64,000 bases of DNA from an uncultured Alphaproteobacteria bacterium (GTDB lineage Bacteria > Pseudomonadota > Alphaproteobacteria > RF32 > CAG-239), in assembly GCA_944393695.1 (NCBI GenBank), contig CALYAY010000001.1, forward strand, positions 121,436 through 185,435, written 5' to 3'. The translations under genes were made by a program, and so were the position numbers. Below the pieces are notes generated by a model. That model was not told the DNA's origin and searched no databases. It saw nothing but the letters and a program-made list of their open reading frames with translations. Of the stretch, positions 32,582 to 39,862 are shown piece by piece; the stretch's first letter is position 1; every line of letters begins with the position of its first letter.

Positions 32582-32657
32582 ACCGCCTCGCATTCTGTGA
32601 AGACCAAATTCTATCATTTTATTCTTAAGGAAACATGAATTTTAATTTTTTAAAATG

Positions 32658-32686
32658 TTGACAAAATTTCGAAAGTAATTTATTTT
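32658..32686 (+). promoter_or_regulatory. Sigma-70 promoter for the 32711 gene
   Basis: -35 TTGACA (32658-32663), 17-base spacer starting AAATTTCG, -10 TATTTT (32681-32686). The predicted leader before ATG 32711 is about 18 bases. Confidence 0.6.
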
Positions 32687-32710
32687 AAAAACAAACTAAA
32701 TTATTATTAT

Positions 32711-33016
32711 ATGTGTACAATTTCTTTTATTTTTATCGTTTTGCTTAGTCTGTCTCTGATTATGGTTATAGACTATGGCAAAGTAAAAACATGGCAAATG
32801 ATAGCCTGGAAGGGGTTATTTGCTTTATCTGTTATTATTTTGTTTATTCTGCCCTTACCGGTGGCAGAATTTGGAGTATGGGGTAACAGATTGTTATCCT
32901 TATTGATGGTTTTAGTTCTTGCTTGCATCGTCTCTGAAGCCTTTTGTTTAATCTCTTGGATTTTGGGTCTGGACACAAACAGAATAACAGATCTTTTATC
33001 AGGCAAAAAGAATTAA
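32711..33016 (+). CDS. Small orphan membrane protein
   Basis: 101 aa with three hydrophobic segments (about residues 3-20, 33-52 and 60-86). No family recognised and no conserved polar residues inside the helices. It lacks a Shine-Dalgarno sequence (TTATTATTAT before the ATG) but has its own promoter and terminator, like the orphan genes at 28339, 35228 and 56432. Confidence 0.6.
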   Translation: MCTISFIFIVLLSLSLIMVIDYGKVKTWQMIAWKGLFALSVIILFILPLPVAEFGVWGNRLLSLLMVLVLACIVSEAFCLISWILGLDTNRITDLLSGKKN

Positions 33017-33019
33017 GAA

Positions 33020-33058
33020 AAAATACCGTTAACTTTTCAGGTTAACGGTATTTGCTTT
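33020..33058. terminator. Bidirectional terminator between the 32711 gene and parE
   Basis: ATACCGTTAAC (33023-33033) pairs with GTTAACGGTAT (33041-33051); A-run before and T-rich sequence after. Confidence 0.8.
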
Positions 33059-35044
33059 TTAAATATCCAGATCATTAACAAATTTGGCACGTTCAATAAT
33101 AAATTTGAAGCGCGTTTCCGGATTCTTACCCATCAGCCGTTCAACCTGCCGTCGGGTTTCAAAGGCTTCTTCCTTACCTTCTTCGGTAGCCGTATTCGGC
33201 AGCAACACGCGCAGCAGCATGCGGTTTTTCTTATCCATGGTGGTTTCTTTCAACTGCATCGGGCTCATCTCTCCCAAGCCCTTAAACCGGCTGATGTCCG
33301 GTTTGATGTTTCCTTTAACCACTTTGGCCAATATCTTGTCTTTTTCCTCATCATCCAACGCGTAATAATTTTTTCCGCCGGCCACAATCTTATACAGTGG
33401 AGGCGTTGCAATATACAAATGCCCGTTTTCAATCAGCTTGGGCATCTGCTGATAGAAGAAGGTCATTAACAATGAAGCGATATGCGCCCCGTCCACGTCG
33501 GCATCAGTCATGATAATGATTTTTTCATAGCGCAGATTATCCTCGTTATAATTATCTTTAATCCCGCACCCTAAAGCCTCAATCATGTCTTTAATTTCCT
33601 GATTTTGGGTAATGCGGTCCAAAGAAGCGCTGGCCACGTTCAGAATTTTGCCGCGCAGAGGCAGAATAGCCTGCGTAATGCGGTCGCGTCCCATCTTGGC
33701 TGATCCGCCGGCGGAATCTCCCTCAACGATAAAAATTTCAGTATTTTCCGCTGCGGCTTGCGAACAGTCGGCCAGTTTTCCCGGCAGGCGCAGTTTCTTT
33801 GTCGGCGCTTTGCGGTTTTGAACCTTTTCTTCTTTTTTCTTTTTGCGCGCCTCGGCTTTTTCAATCACATATTCCAACAAGGCATTGGCATTTTCCACAT
33901 CGGATGTCAGCCAATGGTCGAAAGAATCTTTAACCGCCTGCTCCACCAGCCGGATAGCTTTTGAAGATGTCAGTTTGTCCTTAGTCTGCCCCTGAAACTG
34001 CGGATCACGGATAAAAACCGACAACATAATACAGGCACTGCTCAAGAAATCTTCTGCAGTAATTTGAGCCGCCTTTTTCACATTGGCCATTTCGCCGTAT
34101 TCTTTCAATCCGCGAACCAGAGCTGTTTTAAAGCCCAGCTCATGCGTTCCGCCCTGCGGCGTAATAACCGTATTGCAGTAGGAATGACAGAAACCGTTTT
34201 CATCTTCCGGCCAGGTAATGGCCCATTCCACTTTACCCTCATCGTTGGCCAGATCCGCTTCTCCGGCAAACATTGTGCGGCTAATGGTTGCCCGGCTGCC
34301 GATTTGATAATTCAAAAAATCGCGCAACCCGTTGGGAAAATGCAGTTCGGCTTCTCTCGGTGTCGGATCGTCTTCGGCCAGAATTTCCGGAGCACATTTC
34401 CACAAAATTTTTATTCCCTTAAACAAAAAGGCTTTTGACCGCGCCATCCGGTAAATCCGGTTGGGAATAAAAGTTCTCGTCCCGAAAATTTCCGGGTCGG
34501 CATGAAATGTTACCGACGTTCCCCGCCTGTTGGGAGCATTACCGATAAGCTCCAGCGCCGTCAGCGGTTTGCCTTTGGAATACTCCTGTCGGTAAAGTTT
34601 TTTGTCGCGGGCGATTTCCACCACCAGCCGGTCGGACAAAGCATTAACCACCGACAATCCCACGCCGTGCAAACCGCCGGAAACCTTGTAAGCCCCGCCG
34701 CCGAATTTTCCGCCCGAGTGCAAAACCGTCAAAATAACTTCCAAAGCCGATTTGTTCGGATATTTAGGGTGCGGGTCAACGGGAATGCCGCGGCCGTTGT
34801 CAGAAATGGTAACCGAACCGTCTGCATTCATCCTGACCTCAATATGATTGGCATATCCGGCTACGGCCTCATCCATGGAGTTGTCCAGAATTTCCGCCAC
34901 CAGATGATGCAAAGCGGTTTCATCCGTTCCACCGATGTACATTCCCGGCCGGTGTCTTACCGGTTCAAGTCCTTCCAAAACCTCAATATCCTGCGCCGAA
35001 TAAGATGTTATTGCCGGCGCGGTTGCTTCAAACAAATCAGACAT
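33059..35044 (-). CDS. parE: DNA topoisomerase IV subunit B (ParE)
   Basis: 661 aa type IIA topoisomerase ATPase subunit; with ParC it unlinks daughter chromosomes. VRHRPGMYIGG, ILDNSMDEAVAG, the GHKL block [43 protein letters not shown] and the metal site IIMTDADVDGAHI are all seen. It lacks the roughly 150-residue insert of the GyrB at 44361, which together with length marks it as ParE. parC is not in the window. Confidence 0.94.
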   Translation of the reverse strand: MSDLFEATAPAITSYSAQDIEVLEGLEPVRHRPGMYIGGTDETALHHLVAEILDNSMDEAVAGYANHIEVRMNADGSVTISDNGRGIPVDPHPKYPNKSALEVILTVLHSGGKFGGGAYKVSGGLHGVGLSVVNALSDRLVVEIARDKKLYRQEYSKGKPLTALELIGNAPNRRGTSVTFHADPEIFGTRTFIPNRIYRMARSKAFLFKGIKILWKCAPEILAEDDPTPREAELHFPNGLRDFLNYQIGSRATISRTMFAGEADLANDEGKVEWAITWPEDENGFCHSYCNTVITPQGGTHELGFKTALVRGLKEYGEMANVKKAAQITAEDFLSSACIMLSVFIRDPQFQGQTKDKLTSSKAIRLVEQAVKDSFDHWLTSDVENANALLEYVIEKAEARKKKKEEKVQNRKAPTKKLRLPGKLADCSQAAAENTEIFIVEGDSAGGSAKMGRDRITQAILPLRGKILNVASASLDRITQNQEIKDMIEALGCGIKDNYNEDNLRYEKIIIMTDADVDGAHIASLLMTFFYQQMPKLIENGHLYIATPPLYKIVAGGKNYYALDDEEKDKILAKVVKGNIKPDISRFKGLGEMSPMQLKETTMDKKNRMLLRVLLPNTATEEGKEEAFETRRQVERLMGKNPETRFKFIIERAKFVNDLDI

Positions 35045-35165
35045 ATTATTTTCAATTATACCCTTGCATATTTTTCAAAAATTCTTCCCTAAATTAGCCT
35101 AAACCCCTTTATTTTTCAAGCATTAAAAGCTTTTCTGTAACAAATTTTTGCATCAAAGGTTTATA

Positions 35166-35194
35166 TTGACAAAATTTCCGCAATGTTTTAAAAC
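35166..35194 (+). promoter_or_regulatory. Candidate promoter for the 35228 gene
   Basis: -35 TTGACA (35166-35171), 17-base spacer beginning AAATTTCC, weak -10 TAAAAC (35189-35194). The first 13 bases (TTGACAAAATTTC) are the same as in the 32711 promoter. Confidence 0.45.
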
Positions 35195-35227
35195 AAAAAT
35201 CGAAATAAATTATTAAAACCTATAATT

Positions 35228-35635
35228 ATGAGTAAGACTTATTTTTTTTACGCGGCTTTTGTCGGCTTGCTGGCCATACCGCTATTTGTTCCGCTGGACT
35301 TGCGGTTAAAATTGTTTGTCATATGCCTGGAGCTTGTATCGTTTTTTTGTGCCTACGAAATAGAAAGGATGTTGGCGCTGGACGAATGGAGCCCGAGCCG
35401 GATTCCGTCGTTTTCTAAATATGCGGCTGTTTTTTTCGGATTTGCCGTATATGTTGTCTGCGGTTTCTTACGTTTGCACTTCGTCTTTTTTCTGCTGGGC
35501 GGCAGTCTTTGTCTTTTAAGCACTGTATGTAAGACAAAACTCTGCAGATATGAAAAGGTTAAACTGGCCGAAATTATAGGCGCTTTTATTTTTTACGCAT
35601 TTGTTTTCCGGCTTTTCTTTTTCTGGAGAGGCTGA
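35228..35635 (+). CDS. Orphan membrane protein
   Basis: 135 aa with about four to five hydrophobic segments and short basic loops; not recognised. ATG 35228 lacks a Shine-Dalgarno sequence (CCTATAATT before it). It has its own terminator at 35645. Layout and AT-rich leader match the 28339 and 32711 genes. Confidence 0.6.
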   Translation: MSKTYFFYAAFVGLLAIPLFVPLDLRLKLFVICLELVSFFCAYEIERMLALDEWSPSRIPSFSKYAAVFFGFAVYVVCGFLRLHFVFFLLGGSLCLLSTVCKTKLCRYEKVKLAEIIGAFIFYAFVFRLFFFWRG

Positions 35636-35644
35636 AAACTTTTT

Positions 35645-35669
35645 AATCCCCGGCAGGCGGGGATTTTTT
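35645..35669 (+). terminator. Rho-independent terminator of the 35228 gene
   Basis: AATCCCCG (35645-35652), loop GCAGG, CGGGGATT (35658-35665), then T-run. Confidence 0.85.
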
Positions 35670-35689
35670 ATTTTAAATCAAAAAAATAC

Positions 35690-35718
35690 TTGCATTTTTA
35701 ATCTTTTAAGAGTAAAAA
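35690..35718 (+). promoter_or_regulatory. Candidate rpsB promoter
   Basis: -35 TTGCAT (35690-35695), 17-base spacer, -10 TAAAAA (35713-35718). It gives a leader of about 140 bases before rpsB. Confidence 0.5.
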
Positions 35719-35727
35719 CACCCCTGT

Positions 35728-35834
35728 CAGGGCAATGGTGCCCTGTCTTTAATTAATTACACACGCAGACACGGCGGATTTATTTGAATAACTTCGCTCC
35801 GGTGCTTTGCTTGGTCAAGGTCATCTCGTCTGCG
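35728..35834 (+). promoter_or_regulatory. Structured rpsB leader, possible S2 autoregulatory element
   Basis: A perfect hairpin CAGGGCA-ATGG-TGCCCTG (35728-35745) is followed by a long-range stem CGCAGAC (35764-35770) with GTCTGCG (35828-35834). The second stem closes just before GAGG and the rpsB start region. rpsB leaders are known S2 autoregulation sites in some bacteria; function here is inference. Confidence 0.5.
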
Positions 35835-35863
35835 GAGGTTTAACCGGAAAAGGATATAAAAAT

Positions 35864-36682
35864 ATGACACTTCCTACTTTTACTTTGCGCCAGATGATTG
35901 AAGCCGGCGTTCACTTCGGACACCATGCCCGCCGCTGGAATCCTCAGATGGCTCCGTATATCTACGGCAAAAAAGATAATGTTCACATTATTGATTTGCG
36001 CAAAACTTACCCGATGCTTTACACCGCTCTAGCAACCGCGCGTGATGTTGCTGCCAACGGCGGCCGCGTTTTGTTCGTCGGTACCAAGCGTCAGGCTCAG
36101 GACATCATTAAGGAAAATGCAGAACGTTGCGGCCAGTTTTATGTAAACTATCGCTGGCTCGGCGGTATGCTCACCAACTGGAAAACCGTTCACAAATCCA
36201 TTTCCCGTCTGGTAAAGCTCAATGAAATGTCTGAAAAGAACGCTTATGAAGGCTATACCAAAAAAGAAATGCTGAACCTGAAAAAAGAACAGGCCAAACT
36301 GTCTCAGGAATTAAGCGGTATCATGAACATGGGCGGACAGCCTGATTTGCTGTTTGTTATTGATACCCCGAAAGAAGCTTTGGCGGTTAAAGAAGCCAGA
36401 AAACTGGGTATTCCGGTTATCGGTATTACCGATACCAATGCCAACCCGAATGATGTTGATTTGCCGGTTCCCGGTAATGATGATGCCATTCGCGCCATCC
36501 AGTTTTATTGCGAATTGATGTCTTCGGCCATTATTGATGGTATGCAGGCAGAAATCGCTTCACAGGGCGTTAAAGTAGACGAGATGGTTGAAGGTGTTGA
36601 AGCCGAAGCTAAAACGGCCAAAAAGAAAACCTCTCGCAAAGCTAAATCTGAAGTCAAAGAAGAAACAGCTTCCGCTGAATAA
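35864..36682 (+). CDS. rpsB: 30S ribosomal protein S2
   Basis: 272 aa. TLRQMIEAGVHFGHHARRWNPQMAPYIYG, VLFVGTKRQAQDII and NYRWLGGMLTNWKTV are diagnostic. ATG 35864 with AAGGA about nine bases upstream is chosen; an in-frame ATG at 35807 would read through the leader structure. A Lys/Ala/Glu-rich C-terminal tail of about 35 residues extends past the core. tsf follows after 79 bases that hold a GGCGGT/ATCGCC hairpin, which could tune read-through. Confidence 0.97.
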   Translation: MTLPTFTLRQMIEAGVHFGHHARRWNPQMAPYIYGKKDNVHIIDLRKTYPMLYTALATARDVAANGGRVLFVGTKRQAQDIIKENAERCGQFYVNYRWLGGMLTNWKTVHKSISRLVKLNEMSEKNAYEGYTKKEMLNLKKEQAKLSQELSGIMNMGGQPDLLFVIDTPKEALAVKEARKLGIPVIGITDTNANPNDVDLPVPGNDDAIRAIQFYCELMSSAIIDGMQAEIASQGVKVDEMVEGVEAEAKTAKKKTSRKAKSEVKEETASAE

Positions 36683-36761
36683 TCTTTGAGCAAAAATCGC
36701 GGCGGTACATTTGGTATCGCCGCCCCCTTTATACAATCTTTCAAAATAGGAAAATTTGAAA

Positions 36762-37691
36762 ATGACAGATATTACCGCTGCTATGGTTAAAGAATTAAGA
36801 GAAACGACGGGTGCCGGCATGCTTGATTGCAAAAAAGCCCTGAGCGAAACTTCCGGAGATATGGAAAAAGCCGTTGACTGGCTGCGCAAAAAAGGTTTGG
36901 CCTCTGCCGCCAAAAAAGCCAGCCGTATCGCTGCCGAAGGTTTGGTTGCCGTGGCTGTTGAAGGCAACAAAGGTGCTGTCGTCGAAGTCAATTCTGAAAC
37001 GGACTTTGTCGCTAAAAACGAAATTTTCCAGGAATATGTTGAAGATGCGGCCAAGGTTGCCCTGATGAACAACGGCGACATTGAAACCATGAAAGGTTTT
37101 GCCTGCCCGAAAGTCGGCAAATGCTTTGGCGAACGCCTGACCGACATGATTGCCAAAATCGGTGAAAATATGAACCTGCGTCGTGCCAAGGTTCTGGAAG
37201 TTAAAGACGGTGTTATTGCTTCTTATGTTCATAGCGCGGCTCGTCCGGGTTTGGGTAAAATCGGCGTTTTGGTCGCTTTGGAATCAACTGCGGATAAAGC
37301 CAAATTGCAGGAACTCGGCAAGCATATTGCCATGCACATTGCTGCTACCAACCCGCTGTTCCATACCATTGCCGACGTAACGCCCGAGGCTTTGGAACGT
37401 GAAAAAGCCATCTTCTCCGAACAGGCTGCCGCTTCCGGCAAACCGGCCAATATCATTGAAAAAATGGTCGAAGGCCGCATTCGTAAATATTACGAAGAAG
37501 TTGTTCTGGAAGAACAGGCATATATTATGGATCCGGACAAGAAAGTAAAACAGATTATCGCCGATGCAGAAAAAGAGCTGGGTGCTCCGATTAAACTGGC
37601 CGGTTATGTCTGCTTCAAACTGGGTGAAGGCCTGCAGAAAAAAGAAGAAGACTTTGCGGCTGAAGTTGCTGCCCAGCTCGGACATAAATAA
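36762..37691 (+). CDS. tsf: Elongation factor Ts
   Basis: 309 aa nucleotide-exchange factor for EF-Tu. It opens with [24 protein letters not shown], followed by the [10 protein letters not shown] core motif; the second subdomain and C-terminal module ([30 protein letters not shown]) are complete. ATG 36762 is chosen over TTG 36756. rpsB-tsf order is universal; the pyrH and frr genes that often follow are replaced by a terminator and the convergent PBP gene. Confidence 0.97.
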   Translation: MTDITAAMVKELRETTGAGMLDCKKALSETSGDMEKAVDWLRKKGLASAAKKASRIAAEGLVAVAVEGNKGAVVEVNSETDFVAKNEIFQEYVEDAAKVALMNNGDIETMKGFACPKVGKCFGERLTDMIAKIGENMNLRRAKVLEVKDGVIASYVHSAARPGLGKIGVLVALESTADKAKLQELGKHIAMHIAATNPLFHTIADVTPEALEREKAIFSEQAAASGKPANIIEKMVEGRIRKYYEEVVLEEQAYIMDPDKKVKQIIADAEKELGAPIKLAGYVCFKLGEGLQKKEEDFAAEVAAQLGHK

Positions 37692-37712
37692 TCCGTCTGA
37701 AAAGCAAGCTAT

Positions 37713-37748
37713 AAAAAACCGCGGTTCGCTTTGAACCGTGGTTTTTTT
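37713..37748. terminator. Terminator between tsf and the PBP gene
   Basis: AACCGCGGTTC (37717-37727) pairs with GAACCGTGGTT (37733-37743), A-run before and T-run after; usable in both directions. Confidence 0.85.
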
Positions 37749-39549
37749 ACTTTTCTGCCGCCAACATGACCCTTTTCCATATTCCCGCCGGAATGTTACT
37801 GCCGGTTACGCCCTTCATCGGAGAATTATCATCATTCCCCACCCAGACAACAGCCACATAATTATCCGTAAATCCGGCAAACCAGGCATCTCTGTAATCT
37901 TGCGATGTCCCTGTTTTTCCTGCGGCAAAAAACGGCAGCTTGGCTCTTTTCCCCGTTCCGGAATCAATCACATCCTGCATCATGGATGTCAACAGGGCCA
38001 CGGCATTCTCGTCTAAAATCCGGTTAGGTTCCTCTGTTTCCCTCATATAGAGTTGAAATCCTTCCTTATTATAAATTTCTTTTATCGTATAAGGCCAGAC
38101 TTCATAACCGCCGTTAGCGATTGAGGCATAAGCCACCGCCATGTCCAACACCCGCACTTCAAATGTTCCGAGAGCCATTGCCGGCGTATTGTCAATCGGT
38201 GTAGTAATCCCCATTTGCCGTGCTGTTTTAATAACGTTCCCTCTTCCGACGGCAGCCGCCAGATTAATGGCTGCCAGATTTAACGAGCGTTTAAAGGCAT
38301 AACGCAGCGTCACTTCTCCATAATATTTCTTGTCATAGTTTTCTGGTTTCCATCCCCGGATATTAATCGGCGTGTCGTTTACTGTATCTTCTGGTAAAAA
38401 TCCTTGTTCCAGAGCCGTCAGATACACAAAGGGCTTAAAAGCCGATCCCGGCTGCCGCAAAGCCTGAACCGCCCGGTTAAACTGGCTTTTGTTATAATTT
38501 ATACCGCCTACCATGGCTTTAACCGCACCCAGCTTGTCCAAAACCACGATTGCCCCCTGGCTGACATTTTTTCCCTCGGCTTTTTTCAGTTCTTCTTCTA
38601 GGATTCTTTCCGCCTGCTGCTGAAGATTTTGATCAAGCGTTGTAGCGGCATAAACATCTTCGTCCCTTTCGCCGATATAGGCATTCACCTCGCCATAAGC
38701 CCAGTCGGCAAAATGCCTGCCGCCGCGCACCCGGTATGTTTTTTCCGGCCCCAACCGCATATGAAGAGCATTTTGCCGTTGTTCTTCGGTTATTTTTTGA
38801 TTTTTAACCATATTATCCAGTACCACGGCCGCCCGTTCCCGGGCTCTTTCTTCACTGGCTGAAGGATTATACCGGGACGGCGCTTTTAACATACCGGCAA
38901 TTACCGCCGCCTCCAGCAGATTTATATCACGTGATGATTTTTGAAAAAACTTTTGCGACGCGGCCTCAATCCCGTAGGTTCCGGACCCCAGATAAACCCG
39001 GTTCAGATAAAGGGTTAAAATTTGTTCTTTGGTCAGATGATATTCCAGCCAAAAAGCCAGCAACAACTCCTGTACTTTGCGCTTAATGTTTTTATCAGCG
39101 GTCAGAAACAGATTTTTTGCCACCTGCTGGGTAATGGTTGATCCGCCCTGCACATAACGCCCGTGCCAAAGGTTAATCAGCATCGCGCGTGAAAAACTGA
39201 TGATGTCAAATCCGAAATGTGTATAAAACCGGTGGTCTTCGGTCGAAATAACCGCGTCAGCCACATACGGCGGCAGCTCGTCCAAAAACACAACCTCGGA
39301 ATAAATGCTGCCGAAATTATGAATTTCATTGCCGTTTTCGGCAATAATCATGGTGGAGGGCTGTCTTGTCCTTGAAATTGCTTTTTCAATATCCGGCAGA
39401 GTCAGATAACAATAACCAATCCACACCCCCAAAGTTATCACCAGCAGCATCCCGGCTTTAAACAAAAGTTTTTTAAAGCTAAAAGATTGTTTTTTAGTCT
39501 TTTTTGCTTTAGGTCTGGTCTTTTTCTTGGTTTCTTTCTTTTTAGTCAC
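37747..39549 (-). CDS. Class A penicillin-binding protein (PBP1A type)
   Basis: 600 aa bifunctional peptidoglycan synthase. A basic cytoplasmic tail and one membrane helix (about residues 31-50) precede the GT51 glycosyltransferase (VISTEDHRFYTHFGFD with the catalytic Glu; QGGSTITQQVAKNLFL). The transpeptidase has GSAFKPF (SxxK), and the KTG box is in AAGKTGTSQDYRDAW. It is shorter than E. coli PBP1A because accessory inserts are absent, as in compact class A PBPs. The LpoA-like lipoprotein at 9039 could be a partner. Confidence 0.92.
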   Translation of the reverse strand: MTKKKETKKKTRPKAKKTKKQSFSFKKLLFKAGMLLVITLGVWIGYCYLTLPDIEKAISRTRQPSTMIIAENGNEIHNFGSIYSEVVFLDELPPYVADAVISTEDHRFYTHFGFDIISFSRAMLINLWHGRYVQGGSTITQQVAKNLFLTADKNIKRKVQELLLAFWLEYHLTKEQILTLYLNRVYLGSGTYGIEAASQKFFQKSSRDINLLEAAVIAGMLKAPSRYNPSASEERARERAAVVLDNMVKNQKITEEQRQNALHMRLGPEKTYRVRGGRHFADWAYGEVNAYIGERDEDVYAATTLDQNLQQQAERILEEELKKAEGKNVSQGAIVVLDKLGAVKAMVGGINYNKSQFNRAVQALRQPGSAFKPFVYLTALEQGFLPEDTVNDTPINIRGWKPENYDKKYYGEVTLRYAFKRSLNLAAINLAAAVGRGNVIKTARQMGITTPIDNTPAMALGTFEVRVLDMAVAYASIANGGYEVWPYTIKEIYNKEGFQLYMRETEEPNRILDENAVALLTSMMQDVIDSGTGKRAKLPFFAAGKTGTSQDYRDAWFAGFTDNYVAVVWVGNDDNSPMKGVTGSNIPAGIWKRVMLAAEK

Positions 39550-39619
39550 GGATAACGCCCTTGCCTCGATTCATAATTTACCGTATAAAATATACATAAA
39601 ATAAGTTAAGGAAGATTTT

Positions 39620-39820
39620 ATGACGAATGTTTCAGTTTCTTTAGACGACAAAACCATTGCCGGGTTGGATGAAATCGCCCGTCGCTATGGCTGCAGCATG
39701 GAACAATGCATTGCCGAAGCAATAGCAGAATATGTTGCCGGTTGTCAGGACGAATACCGCACGGATTTTAATGCCGTCAGTGCCATGGAACGTTCATTCT
39801 TTTTATCTGCGGGCGAATAA
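39620..39820 (+). CDS. Ribbon-helix-helix (CopG-like) protein
   Basis: 66 aa. NVSVSLDDKTIAGLDEIARRYGCSMEQCIAEAIAEYV follows the strand-helix-helix pattern of MetJ/Arc repressors. AGGAAG precedes the ATG. Such proteins are often antitoxins, but no small toxin ORF lies beside it: the PBP gene is divergent and polA follows after 42 bases. Confidence 0.7.
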   Translation: MTNVSVSLDDKTIAGLDEIARRYGCSMEQCIAEAIAEYVAGCQDEYRTDFNAVSAMERSFFLSAGE

Positions 39821-39862
39821 TTCGGGGCCCGGTGTCCACATTCTCCTTACAGGCAGGTGCAA

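Noticed and set aside
39620..39820. Toxin-antitoxin module around the RHH protein
   Set aside because: No toxin-sized ORF with recognisable motifs lies on either side; the neighbours are a PBP gene and polA.
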